From Actinoplanes sichuanensis (lineage in GTDB: Bacteria; Actinomycetota; Actinomycetes; Mycobacteriales; Micromonosporaceae): a DNA stretch of 64,000 nt. The position numbers and the translations under genes are program-made. Location of the stretch: assembly GCF_033097365.1 (NCBI RefSeq), contig NZ_AP028461.1:7254001-7318000 (forward strand), read 5' to 3'. The notes under the pieces are model-generated. The model made no database searches, was not told the origin of the DNA, and saw only the letters and a list, made by a program, of their open reading frames with translations. Shown in pieces: positions 52,894-61,192 of this stretch; within the stretch, counting starts at the first letter, position 1, and the number at the start of each line of letters is the position of its first letter.

Positions 52894-54360
52894 ATGGATC
52901 ACGTTTCCTGGATCGAGCGTGCGGAGGCCGTACGACCGCCGCGGGGTCTGTGGATCGGCGGAGAGGAACGCGCGGCAGCCACCTCGCGCACCATCGTCAC
53001 GCCGCGTGACGGTGCCGCGCTCGGCGAGCTGGCGTGGGCGGATGCGGCCGATGCCGATGCGGCGGTCGCCGCCGCACGGCGAGCCTTCGATCACGGACCG
53101 TGGCCACGACTGGCCGCCCGGGAACGGGGTGAGACCCTGCTGCGTTGGGCGGATCTGGTCGAACAGCACCGGGACGAGCTGGCGCTGCTGGTCACGCTGG
53201 AGATGGGCAAGCCGATCCGGCACGCGTGGGAGATCGAGTTGCGGGCGCTGATCAGGTGCCTGCGGTATTACGGCGGCCTCGCCGACAAGATCCCGGGCGA
53301 GGCCCCGCAGACCGTCGACGGCGAGATCGCCCTGGTCACCCGCGAGCCGGCCGGGGTGGTGGCGGCCGTCGTGCCGTGGAACTTCCCGCTCACCATCGGC
53401 GGCTGGAAGATGGCGCCCGCCCTCGCCGCCGGATGCACCGTCGTGCTCAAGACCGCGGAACAGTCGCCGCTGTCGATGCAGAAGGTCGCCGCGCTCGGCA
53501 CCGAAGCCGGACTGCCGGCCGGCGCGTTCAACGTGCTGTCCGGCGACGGCGTCACCGTCGGTAGGCGGCTCGGCGAACATCCGGACGTCGACGTGCTGAC
53601 TTTCACCGGTTCCACACCTGTCGGACGGCATTTTCTGCGCTACGCCGGCGACAGCAATCTCAAACGGGTCCACCTGGAACTCGGCGGCAAATCACCGAAC
53701 ATCGTCTTCCCGGACGCGCCGGATCTCGGTGCGGCGGCCGCGGCGTGGGCGGTCTTCTTCAACGCCGGCCAGATGTGTACGGCCGGAGCCCGTCTCCTGG
53801 TCCACCGGTCCGTTTCTGATCAGGTCGTCGAGGCGGTGGTGGCCGCCGCGGACCGGTGGCGGCCCGCCGACCCGCTGCTGCCGGACACCGTGATGGGCCC
53901 GCTCGTCGATCGTCGTGGCCTCGACCGGGTGCTCGGGCGGCTCGCCACCGGGATCGCCCAGGGCGGCACGATCAGGTGCGGCGGAGAGTCCCGCCGCGGC
54001 GGCTCCTATCTCGAGCCGACCGTCGTCACCGACACCGGGCCCGACAACGTGCTGGTCCGGGAGGAGCTGTTCGGGCCGGTCCTGGCCGTGCAGACGTTCG
54101 ACGACGAGGCGTCGGCGATCGAACTCGCCCGGGACACCGAGTTCGGCCTGGCCGCCGCGGTGTGGACGGCCGACCTGGGCCGGGCGCACCGGGTCGCCCG
54201 GGCCATGCGCGCCGGAACCGTCTGGGTCAACTGCTACGAGGAGGGCGACATGTCCGTCCCGTTCGGCGGGGTGAAGCTCTCCGGCAGTGGCCGCGACAAG
54301 TCCCGGCACGCCATGGACCAGTACACCGACCTCAAGACCGTGTGGATCAACCATGGCTAG
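52894..54360 (+). CDS. PuuC-like gamma-glutamyl-aminobutyraldehyde dehydrogenase
   Basis: The 488-residue ALDH has Glu262 in ELGGKSP and Cys295 in AGQMCTAG. The C-terminal segment EEGDMSVPFGGVKLSGSGRDKSRHAMDQYTDLKTVWI closely follows the pattern of enterobacterial PuuC, which ends with DMTVPFGG, SGNGRDKS and TELKTIWI. PuuC oxidises gamma-glutamyl-4-aminobutyraldehyde to gamma-glutamyl-GABA. It is immediately followed by a PuuD-like gene with an 8-bp overlap. A general betaine-type ALDH is the alternative, but the neighbour supports the Puu role. Confidence 0.87.
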   Translation: MDHVSWIERAEAVRPPRGLWIGGEERAAATSRTIVTPRDGAALGELAWADAADADAAVAAARRAFDHGPWPRLAARERGETLLRWADLVEQHRDELALLVTLEMGKPIRHAWEIELRALIRCLRYYGGLADKIPGEAPQTVDGEIALVTREPAGVVAAVVPWNFPLTIGGWKMAPALAAGCTVVLKTAEQSPLSMQKVAALGTEAGLPAGAFNVLSGDGVTVGRRLGEHPDVDVLTFTGSTPVGRHFLRYAGDSNLKRVHLELGGKSPNIVFPDAPDLGAAAAAWAVFFNAGQMCTAGARLLVHRSVSDQVVEAVVAAADRWRPADPLLPDTVMGPLVDRRGLDRVLGRLATGIAQGGTIRCGGESRRGGSYLEPTVVTDTGPDNVLVREELFGPVLAVQTFDDEASAIELARDTEFGLAAAVWTADLGRAHRVARAMRAGTVWVNCYEEGDMSVPFGGVKLSGSGRDKSRHAMDQYTDLKTVWINHG

Positions 54361-54994
54361 ACCGGTGATCGCCGTACCGGCCCGGTTCTCGGCGAGCGCC
54401 TCGGCGCTGCGGTACCGGGCCGAGGTGGCCGCGTCCGCCCTGGTGGAGGCGATCTTCGAGGCGGGCGGCGAGCCGGTGGTGATCCATCCGGCGATCGCCG
54501 CGGACGACGAGGTCCGGGCCCGGCTCGCCGTCGCCGACGGCGTGCTGCTGCCCGGCGGTGGCGACCTGGCCGCCCGCTGGTACGGGCAGGCCGATCACCC
54601 CTCGCTCTACGACGTCGACCAGGTGCAGGACACGTTCGACCTGGCCGTGGCCCGGGTGGCGATCGACGGCGGGGTGCCGCTGCTGTCGATCTGCCGGGGC
54701 ACCCAGGTGGTCAACGTGGCCCGCGGCGGTGACCTGATCCAGGACATGCCGGTGCCGCACCGCCACCTGATCCACGAGGTCGGCGGGCAGACCGTGTCCT
54801 GCTACCACCATCAGGCGCTCGGCCGGCTCGGCAAGGACCTGGAGGTCACCGCCCGGGCCGCCGACGGCACCGTCGAGGCGATCCGGTTGTCCGGCCGTTT
54901 CGGCTGGTACCGGGGTGTCCAGTGGCATCCCGAGGACACCGGTTCACCCCTGTTCGCCGAGCTGGTCGACGCCGCTGCGGCGCACGCCGGGTAG
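54353..54994 (+). CDS. PuuD-like gamma-glutamyl-GABA hydrolase (class I glutamine amidotransferase fold)
   Basis: The 213-residue protein is a C26-type hydrolase. The nucleophile is Cys114 in LSICRGTQVVN, with His192 and Glu194 in QWHPED, and the oxyanion segment is LLPGGGD (65-71). PuuD frees GABA and glutamate from gamma-glutamyl-GABA. As last gene of the operon it would recover the glutamate added by the ligase at the start of the route. The ATG at 54353 lies inside the PuuC-like gene end. Confidence 0.88.
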   Translation: MARPVIAVPARFSASASALRYRAEVAASALVEAIFEAGGEPVVIHPAIAADDEVRARLAVADGVLLPGGGDLAARWYGQADHPSLYDVDQVQDTFDLAVARVAIDGGVPLLSICRGTQVVNVARGGDLIQDMPVPHRHLIHEVGGQTVSCYHHQALGRLGKDLEVTARAADGTVEAIRLSGRFGWYRGVQWHPEDTGSPLFAELVDAAAAHAG

Positions 54995-54997
54995 CCG

Positions 54998-55185
54998 CTA
55001 CGGGAGCAGCAGTGTCTTTCCGGGGAGGCGGCCGTTCTCGGCCTCGTCGTGGACGGCAACTCGACCGGCACGATCGACCGGAGCAGCCCACGGCGCAGAC
55101 CGGCTTCGGACGGGTTGAACGTGGTGGCGGCCACCCGCAGCAGAACCTCGCCGGGCCCGGGGACGGGCCCGGGAGTTCGCGCCGA
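54998..55185 (-). pseudogene. Remnant of a zinc-type/quinone oxidoreductase (MDR family)
   Basis: The minus strand reads PGEVLLRVAATTFNPSEAGLRRGLLR, a typical N-terminal GroES-like segment of NADPH:quinone oxidoreductases. After VPVEL it jumps, with a frame change, to AVHDEAENGRLPGKTLLLP and a stop, which is a typical C-terminus of the same family. About 240 internal residues are missing. Confidence 0.65.
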
Positions 55186-55189
55186 TGCC

Positions 55190-55808
55190 GGGTTCGGCCG
55201 GGTTCCACGTGATGCTGCGGGGTTCGTGCGTGCTGCTGCGGGCCCGGTCCGAGCCGGTGAAGCTGGGGTGAGGGTGACATCGTCTTCCGCCCGCACGGCG
55301 ACGGCCACACCCTCGCCGACACACCGGACACCCGGCCGAGCTGACCGAACCCGGGGCGGGCAGTGACTCGCTGATCCCGGCTCTGCTGGACACGATGCTC
55401 GTACACCTGCTGCGGACCTGCCTGTCCGGCGACGGTGACCGCCCGGCGGGTTGGGCGGCGGCGCCGGCCGACCCGGTGATCGCCGCGGCGCTGCACGCCG
55501 TGCACCGCGATCCGGGCCGCGACTGGACGGTCGCCACCCTGGCCGCGGAGGGCGGATTGTCCCGGGCGCCGTTCGCCCGCCGGTTCACCGCCTGCTCGGG
55601 CGGCCGCCGCTGGCCTATCTGACCTGGTGGCGGATGACCGTGGCGGCCGGGCTGCTGCGGCGGACCGACCTGACGGCCGGCACCGTGGCCGGGCGGGTCG
55701 GCTACCGGTCGGAGTTCGCGTTCGCGGCGGCGTTCAAGCGCCGGTTCGGGATGCCGCCGGGCCGGTACCGTCGCCGGCCCGGCGGCGCCGATCAGGAGAT
55801 CGACTGGT
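55190..55808 (+). pseudogene. Decayed AraC-family regulator
   Basis: Three frames must be joined. GFHVMLRGSCVLLRA ends in a stop at about 55270. GDIVFRPHGDGHTLADTP continues the cupin domain in another frame and also stops. From about 55370 the AraC part reads to RAPFARRFTA and then needs one extra base near 55590 to continue as LGRPPLAYLTWWRMTVAAGLL and YRSEFAFAAAFKRRFGMPPGRYRR. The gene is divergent from the oxidoreductase remnant, a pairing often seen for this family, so both decayed together. Confidence 0.7.
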
Positions 55809-57159
55809 AGACGGGCACGAAGCCGAGGCTGGCGCCGGTGGCGGAGAACACCTCGACCTTGCTGACCACCTTGCCCGGGGTGGTCGCCGCGACGGCGTTG
55901 CCGACACCCAGGCCCTTGGTCGCGACGAGCCGGCCGCCGACCGTGAACTGGCCGGCCGCGCTGCGGTAGAGCAGCGCCACCGAGGCCGGGACCTGGTACG
56001 GCGTCCCGGCCACCACCTCGTTGGCGGCCACCGTCACGTCGGTGGCGTCGGCGATCACGTACACCGCCGGGAACGTCGGGTGGGCCTGGGTCGCGTGGTT
56101 GCCCACGACGGTGACGTGCGAGCTGCCGATGTTGACCGCGATCAGGCTGGCGGCCCGGGCCGACGACGTGTTGGTGAGCCGGTTGCCGACGACGCTGACG
56201 TCACGGCCCCGGACCAGGTTGATCTGGCCTTTGCAGTCGGCCACCGTGTTGCCGCTGATCGTCACGCCGACGGCGACGCCGGTACCGCCGTCGATCTCGA
56301 TGCCGCGCAGCTGGCAGCCGGTGACCGTGTTGGCCGAGACGACGAGGTTCGTGCAGTCCTGTGTGTACACCCCGGCCTGGCCGCACTCGGTGATGGTGTT
56401 GCCGGTGACCGTGGTGCGGTCCGAGCCGGACAGCACGTTGATGCCGTCGTAGTAGTCCGACGGCGCACTCCACACGCCACCCTTGGCGGCCGCCTCCGCG
56501 GTCGACGGCCAGTACATCGCCACATGGTTGCCGATGATCCGGACGTCGTGGCCGTTGGTGGAGATGCCGAACTTCGTCCCCACCACGGTGCAGTTGACGA
56601 TGGCGATGTCGGTGGACGCGCCCGGGGTGGTGTCGAAGACGCCGAGGCCGGTCCACTTCACCCCGTACACGGTCACGCCGTCGAGGGTGCCGCGACTGCT
56701 CCGGGCGATGCTGACACCGTTGTACGGCTGGGTGCCCTCGGTGTCGACGATGGTCAGCCCGGAGATCTCGAACCGGTGACTGTCGGTGATCTTGAGGACC
56801 GCACTGGCGCCGCTCGTGGTGGCGGCCGCCCCGGTCAGGGTGATCGTCGCGCCGTGCCCGCTGATCGCCGCGTCGTCGAGCCCGCGGACCAGGATCTCCC
56901 GGTCGACCGTGTAGTCACCGGGCGGCAGCAGCACACTGCGCACCGGCCGCATCGCGGTGGCCGCGGAGATCGCCGCCTGGATCGCGCCCGCGTCGTCACG
57001 TTCCCCGCCCTGCGCGTCCCGGTAGTGGTCGAGCACCGAGATCCAGCCCTTGTCGGCCGCGGCCGCGGCGGCCGGGCCCGCGGTGACCGCGACACCGCCC
57101 GCCACCCCGGCGGCGACCACCCCGGCACGCAGCACGCCACGCCTGTTCAGCAATTCCAT
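55792..57159 (-). CDS. Tat-exported right-handed beta-helix protein
   Basis: The 455-residue protein starts at the ATG at 57159. The signal MELLNRRGVLRAGVVAAGVAGG is twin-arginine-like. The mature part is a pectate-lyase/NosD-like parallel beta-helix with many coils of the form VTVSGNTITECGQAGVY, NLVVSANTVTGC and VTISGNTVADC. Such proteins bind or cleave polysaccharides. No catalytic residues can be assigned. It is convergent with the AraC remnant, overlapping by about 17 bp. Confidence 0.85.
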   Translation of the reverse strand: MELLNRRGVLRAGVVAAGVAGGVAVTAGPAAAAAADKGWISVLDHYRDAQGGERDDAGAIQAAISAATAMRPVRSVLLPPGDYTVDREILVRGLDDAAISGHGATITLTGAAATTSGASAVLKITDSHRFEISGLTIVDTEGTQPYNGVSIARSSRGTLDGVTVYGVKWTGLGVFDTTPGASTDIAIVNCTVVGTKFGISTNGHDVRIIGNHVAMYWPSTAEAAAKGGVWSAPSDYYDGINVLSGSDRTTVTGNTITECGQAGVYTQDCTNLVVSANTVTGCQLRGIEIDGGTGVAVGVTISGNTVADCKGQINLVRGRDVSVVGNRLTNTSSARAASLIAVNIGSSHVTVVGNHATQAHPTFPAVYVIADATDVTVAANEVVAGTPYQVPASVALLYRSAAGQFTVGGRLVATKGLGVGNAVAATTPGKVVSKVEVFSATGASLGFVPVYQSIS

Positions 57160-57225
57160 CGGACTCCCCCGTCCATCGATGATCACCGCAACGTATCACC
57201 GGGAACGATCGACGGGGGTCCCGCG

Positions 57226-58962
57226 TCAGGTCGTCAGCGGCCCCACGAAGGCGGCCGGGACGTTCTGCGGCTCGATCGGCCGGCACAGGTGATAACCCTG
57301 GCCGTAGTCACAGCCCAGCTCACGCATGGCCACGTGCTGCTCCTCGGTTTCGACGCCCTCGACGACGGTACGCAGTTTGAGCGTGCGGGCCAGTTCGACG
57401 ACGGTGCGGATGACCGCCAGGTCGGCGGCGGTGGGTTCGGCCCGGCTGATGAACGCCCGGTCGATCTTGAGTTCGTCGACCGGGAGCCGCTGGAGGTAGG
57501 ACAGCGACGAGTAGCCCGTACCGAAGTCGTCGATGGCCAGGCCGACCCCGAGGTCGCGAAGGTCGCTGAGGCAGGCCACCGCGGTACGCGGATCGGCCAT
57601 CAGCACCGACTCGGTGAGTTCGAGGGTGACCGCGGCGGCCGGCAGCCCGCAGTCGGCGAGGGTCTGCTCGACGTCGGAGGCGAACCGCGGATCGGTGAGC
57701 TGCCGTCCGGAGACGTTGACGTTGAGGGTGAGTTCCGGGATGGTGCGCCGCCAGCGTGCGGCCTGCTCGCCGGCCGCCCGGAGCACCCAGCGACCGATGT
57801 CGGCGATCATCCCGTTCTCCTCGGCCAACGGCAGGAACCCGGCTGGCGGTACCTGCCCGAAGCCGGGCCGGTTCCAGCGGATCAGCGCCTCGACACCTGT
57901 CGCCCGGCCGCTGCCGAGCCGGATGAGCGGCTGGTACATGAGCCGGAACTGGTCGGAGGCGAGCGCCTGCTTGAGGTCGGCGGTGAGGGTGAGACGGGCC
58001 AGGGCCTCGGCGTGCATGGCCGGTTCGAAGACGACGACCTTGCCGGGGCCGTCCTTCTTGGCCCGGTACATCGCCACGTCGGCGTTGCCGAGCAGGTCGT
58101 CGGCGTCGCATCCGGAGGTGCCGGTGGCCACGCCGATGCTGGCGCCGATGAAGACGTCGCGTCCGGTGATCCGGAACGGGCGGCGCAGCGCCTCGATGAT
58201 CCGCCAGGCGACCGGGACCGCGGTCTCCGGGCCGGTGTCGTCGAGCAGTACCGCGAACTCGTCGCCGCCGAGCCGGGCGCCGGTGTCATCCGGCCGCAGG
58301 CAGTCGCGGATCCGGGCGGCGACGTGACCGAGCAGGTCGTCGCCGGCACGGTGGCCGAGACTGTCGTTGACCGCCTTGAACCGGTCCAGGTCGATGAAGA
58401 GCACCGTGGTCGGCGTGGCCTGGCACAGCTTCTCGGCGAGGATCTCCAGGAACAGCACCCGGGTCGGCAGGCCGGTCAACGAGTCGTGCCGGGCCTCGCG
58501 CAGCGACTGCACGAGGGCCAGGCGTTCGGCGGACTCCCGTTCGCGTTCCTCGCGCAGCCGGCGTTCCGCGGTGAGCAGGGCGATGTTCGACAGGGCCAGG
58601 CCGAGGGTCTGCGCCATGGCCTGCAGAAGCTGCCGTTCCTCCGGATCGAGCGGGTCGCCGGCGCGGGCCACCATCAGGGATCCGCGTGGTTCGGCGCCGA
58701 ACCGGGCCGACCAGATGTTGAGGTCGTCGAGTCCGGGCAGCGACAGCATGGCCTCCGGCCCGGTCGGCAGGGCGCCGTCGAGCAGGTCGCGGTCGACGCC
58801 GCGGGCCACCTCGACCCGGTCGCCGCGGAGTACCGCGCCGACCTCGGCCTCCAGCACCTCGGCGGCGCGTTCCACGGCGAGTGTGATGGCGGCGCGTTCA
58901 TCCTGGGATTCACAGACCGCGGCGAAGAACTCGGTGAGCTGATGCGTGGACCAGTGGTTCAC
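57226..58962 (-). CDS. GAF-GGDEF-EAL bifunctional c-di-GMP enzyme
   Basis: The 578-residue cytosolic protein has a GAF-like sensor (about 15-135), a coiled linker, a GGDEF domain with GGDEF at 232-236 and an intact inhibitory RPDD site (223-226), and an EAL domain with EAL at 358-360 plus NVNVSGRQL, LELTES, DDFGTGYSSL, LKIDRAFI and EGVET. Both active sites look complete, so it may make and break c-di-GMP. It starts with GTG at 58962 after AAAGGGGG, 12 bp after the FIST gene, forming a two-gene operon. Confidence 0.92.
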   Translation of the reverse strand: MNHWSTHQLTEFFAAVCESQDERAAITLAVERAAEVLEAEVGAVLRGDRVEVARGVDRDLLDGALPTGPEAMLSLPGLDDLNIWSARFGAEPRGSLMVARAGDPLDPEERQLLQAMAQTLGLALSNIALLTAERRLREERERESAERLALVQSLREARHDSLTGLPTRVLFLEILAEKLCQATPTTVLFIDLDRFKAVNDSLGHRAGDDLLGHVAARIRDCLRPDDTGARLGGDEFAVLLDDTGPETAVPVAWRIIEALRRPFRITGRDVFIGASIGVATGTSGCDADDLLGNADVAMYRAKKDGPGKVVVFEPAMHAEALARLTLTADLKQALASDQFRLMYQPLIRLGSGRATGVEALIRWNRPGFGQVPPAGFLPLAEENGMIADIGRWVLRAAGEQAARWRRTIPELTLNVNVSGRQLTDPRFASDVEQTLADCGLPAAAVTLELTESVLMADPRTAVACLSDLRDLGVGLAIDDFGTGYSSLSYLQRLPVDELKIDRAFISRAEPTAADLAVIRTVVELARTLKLRTVVEGVETEEQHVAMRELGCDYGQGYHLCRPIEPQNVPAAFVGPLTT

Positions 58963-58974
58963 CTCGACCCCCTT

Positions 58975-60162
58975 TCAGGACAGCGCGAGCGTGACCACGG
59001 TGAAGTGGTGCATACCCAGCGCGCCGCGTACCCGGGCGATCTCACCTGTGCTGTAGAAACCGCCGTACGGCACGTTCGGCATCGCCTTGGCGATACCGTC
59101 GTTCTCCGCGCCGATCCCGTCCTCGCCGATGGTCACCCGCCGGGCCGCGCAGTCGAAGACGATCGCCCCGAGCGCCTCGTTGCCGGCGAGCGCGTCGACG
59201 GCCCGCTCACCGGACTGCCCGGCCGCGTCGGTGAGTGCTCCGATGTCGCTCTCCATCAGCCACACCAGACCGCCCTGCGGCACGTCGGCCAGGCAGAACA
59301 GCGAACGGTCGGCCCGGTCGCCGTCGTGGATGACCCGGATGTCCTCGCCGCTGCGGCGGGAGAGACCGAGCGGGTGCAGGAACGCCGCGTGCCGGAACGC
59401 CTCGTCGTCGTCGAGGATCGACTCGTCGATGCCGAGCCGGCGCAGGAAGACGTCCAGGGCCGGTTCGCCGTCCAGTTCGTAGACGCGTCCTTCGCGGCTG
59501 CTGGTCACGATCATCGCGTCGCCCTGCTTGCGCCAGCCGTGGGCGATGCCGACCCCGAGCGGTGCGTCCGAGCCGATCGCGACACCGACGGCCGCGTCGG
59601 AGAGGATCTCGACACCGTCGCGGCCGCCGTGGAACTGGTAGGTGCGAACGTAGGTGAGATGGTCGCCGGCGCACCCGCCGACGAGCGGCACGACCGCGCC
59701 GGCCACCGAGAACGCGCCGCGGACGATCTCGTGCTGGTTGCCGGTCAGCCCGTCGCAGAGCATCAGCAGCGCCCGGTGCGGCTGGTCGACGGCACCCAGG
59801 CAGGACGCCGCCTCCACCCCGGCGTCCCGCAGGCGGTCGCTGACGTTCCGGGAGACATGCGTGCGTACGGCGAACCCGCTCCCGCCCCAGGCGGTGACCG
59901 ACACCCCGTCCCGGCTCACCGAACCGCCGCCGAGCTGCCCCGACGTGGTGCACCCGACGATCACGGTGTCCGGCCCGCACCGCTCCCGGATGCCGTCGAA
60001 GAGTTCCGGCACGTGATAGCCGACCGAACAGAAGACGAACACCACCACGGGGGTACGGCCATCGAGCGCGGCGATGGCCGCCTCGGTGCCGGCCGCGGCC
60101 GGGTCGGTCAGGGTGCTGTGTCCCGAGCCGAACCAGCGGCCGTCCAGGTCAACGCGATCCAT
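58975..60162 (-). CDS. FIST-domain sensory protein
   Basis: The 395-residue protein (ATG at 60162; a GTG at 60180 is possible) has FIST_N (about 25-210: TEAAIAALDG, VVVFVFCSVGYH, VIVGCTTSGQLGG) and FIST_C (about 225-380, ending with GGFYSTGEIA). FIST domains are thought to bind small ligands such as amino acids and often act with signalling enzymes. Here the partner is the c-di-GMP enzyme 12 bp downstream. Its place inside the amine-catabolic region suggests that it may sense a related metabolite; this is inference. Confidence 0.9.
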   Translation of the reverse strand: MDRVDLDGRWFGSGHSTLTDPAAAGTEAAIAALDGRTPVVVFVFCSVGYHVPELFDGIRERCGPDTVIVGCTTSGQLGGGSVSRDGVSVTAWGGSGFAVRTHVSRNVSDRLRDAGVEAASCLGAVDQPHRALLMLCDGLTGNQHEIVRGAFSVAGAVVPLVGGCAGDHLTYVRTYQFHGGRDGVEILSDAAVGVAIGSDAPLGVGIAHGWRKQGDAMIVTSSREGRVYELDGEPALDVFLRRLGIDESILDDDEAFRHAAFLHPLGLSRRSGEDIRVIHDGDRADRSLFCLADVPQGGLVWLMESDIGALTDAAGQSGERAVDALAGNEALGAIVFDCAARRVTIGEDGIGAENDGIAKAMPNVPYGGFYSTGEIARVRGALGMHHFTVVTLALS

Positions 60163-60188
60163 GCCGGAGCGAATCGGCACCCCCGGGC

Positions 60189-60203
60189 CCGACCTGAGGT
60201 CGG
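60189..60203. promoter_or_regulatory. Palindrome before the FIST operon
   Basis: CCGACCTGAGGTCGG is a perfect inverted repeat (7-bp arms, 1-nt centre) between the reductase stop and the FIST start. It may be an operator or part of a terminator for the reductase gene. Confidence 0.45.
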
Positions 60204-60214
60204 CTCGCGGAAAG

Positions 60215-61138
60215 TCAGAGGTCGAGGGTCAGGCGGGTGGAGCGGGCTCGGGAGACGCAGATCATCATGCACTCGTCGGTTTCGCGCTCGTCGGCGGTCA
60301 GGACCGTGTCCCGGTGGTCGACTGCGCCGTCCAAAACCTCGGTCTCGCAGGTGCCGCAGGTGCCCTCCAGGCAGGAACCCAGGACGTTCACTCCGGCCGC
60401 ACGGACCACCTCGAAGATCGAACGGCCGGGCGGGACGGTCAGGGTCCGGCCGGAGCGGTCCAGGACCACCTCGAACTCGGTGTCGTCGCTGGTGTCCACG
60501 GTGGCCGCGGTGAACCGTTCCAGATGTAGCGGCAGACCGGTGCAGCGCTCCTCCAGGGCGGCCAGCAGGGGCTCCGGGCCGCAGGCGTAGATCCGGGCGC
60601 CGGGCCGATAACCGGCGAGCACTTCGTTCAGGTCGAGCGGGCCCACCTCCTCCTGCACGACCACGTGCAGGCGTGGCCCGTACGACTGAAGGGTTTCCAG
60701 GAACGCCATCGAGGAACGGCGGCGGCCGCCGTAAGCCAGCTCCCACGTCGCGCCGGCGGCCTCGGCCGCCTTGATCATCGGCAGCAGTGGAGTGATGCCG
60801 ATGCCGCCGGCGACGAAGACGTAGTGGTCGGCGGGTTCGAACGGGAAGTGGTTGCGGGGCTCGCTCACCCGGACCCGGTCGCCGGGGCGAAGGTTGTGCA
60901 CGGCCTTGGAGCCGCCTCGGCTGTCCGGGGTGGCGAGGACGGCGATGCGGTACGCGGTGGTCTCGGCCGGGTCGCCGCAGAGCGAGTACTGACGTACCAG
61001 GTCCTCGCCCAGGTGCAGGTCGATGTGGGCGCCGGGGGTCCAGGCGGGCAGCCCGGCGCCGTCCGGGCGGGCCAGGCGCAGGGCCACCACGTCGTCGGCG
61101 GCGCGGTCGGCTTCCAGTACGACCAGGTCGATCGTCAC
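60215..61138 (-). CDS. Phthalate-dioxygenase-reductase-type reductase, probable P450 partner
   Basis: The 307-residue protein has a flavin-binding barrel with RQYSLCG (49-55), a nucleotide-binding domain starting at GGIGITP (111-117), and a C-terminal plant-type 2Fe-2S domain with Cys256-x4-Cys261-x2-Cys264-x29-Cys294. This is the order of PDR/VanB. Such reductases serve Rieske oxygenases or, as in CYP116, P450s. No Rieske oxygenase is present in the window, but the P450 at 47.6 kb carries the same operator, so it is the likely partner. The GTG at 61138 follows AAAGGAGG. Confidence 0.88.
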   Translation of the reverse strand: MTIDLVVLEADRAADDVVALRLARPDGAGLPAWTPGAHIDLHLGEDLVRQYSLCGDPAETTAYRIAVLATPDSRGGSKAVHNLRPGDRVRVSEPRNHFPFEPADHYVFVAGGIGITPLLPMIKAAEAAGATWELAYGGRRRSSMAFLETLQSYGPRLHVVVQEEVGPLDLNEVLAGYRPGARIYACGPEPLLAALEERCTGLPLHLERFTAATVDTSDDTEFEVVLDRSGRTLTVPPGRSIFEVVRAAGVNVLGSCLEGTCGTCETEVLDGAVDHRDTVLTADERETDECMMICVSRARSTRLTLDL

Positions 61139-61150
61139 GGGCCCTCCTTT

Positions 61151-61192
61151 TGTTTGGACCCAAACGATATGAGCGGCGATTCGCCAGGTCAA
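61151..61192 (-). promoter_or_regulatory. Promoter with regulon operator F (reductase gene)
   Basis: On the minus strand: TTGACC, 17 bp, TATCGT, with the operator TATCGTTTGGGTCCAAACA overlapping the -10 box. The centre GTTTGG-GT-CCAAAC is a perfect palindrome (61152-61165). It is followed directly by the ribosome site. Confidence 0.75.

Noticed and set aside
54998..55808. Insertion sequence or transposon scar
   Set aside because: No transposase fragment, terminal inverted repeats or target duplication were found; the fragments are explained by deletions and frameshifts.
55627..60513. A very long plus-strand open frame (over 1600 codons) opposite the beta-helix, GGDEF-EAL and FIST genes
   Set aside because: It is antisense to three genes with clear domains, is full of Arg/Gly/Asp/Val typical of non-coding frames in GC-rich DNA, and shows no known motif.
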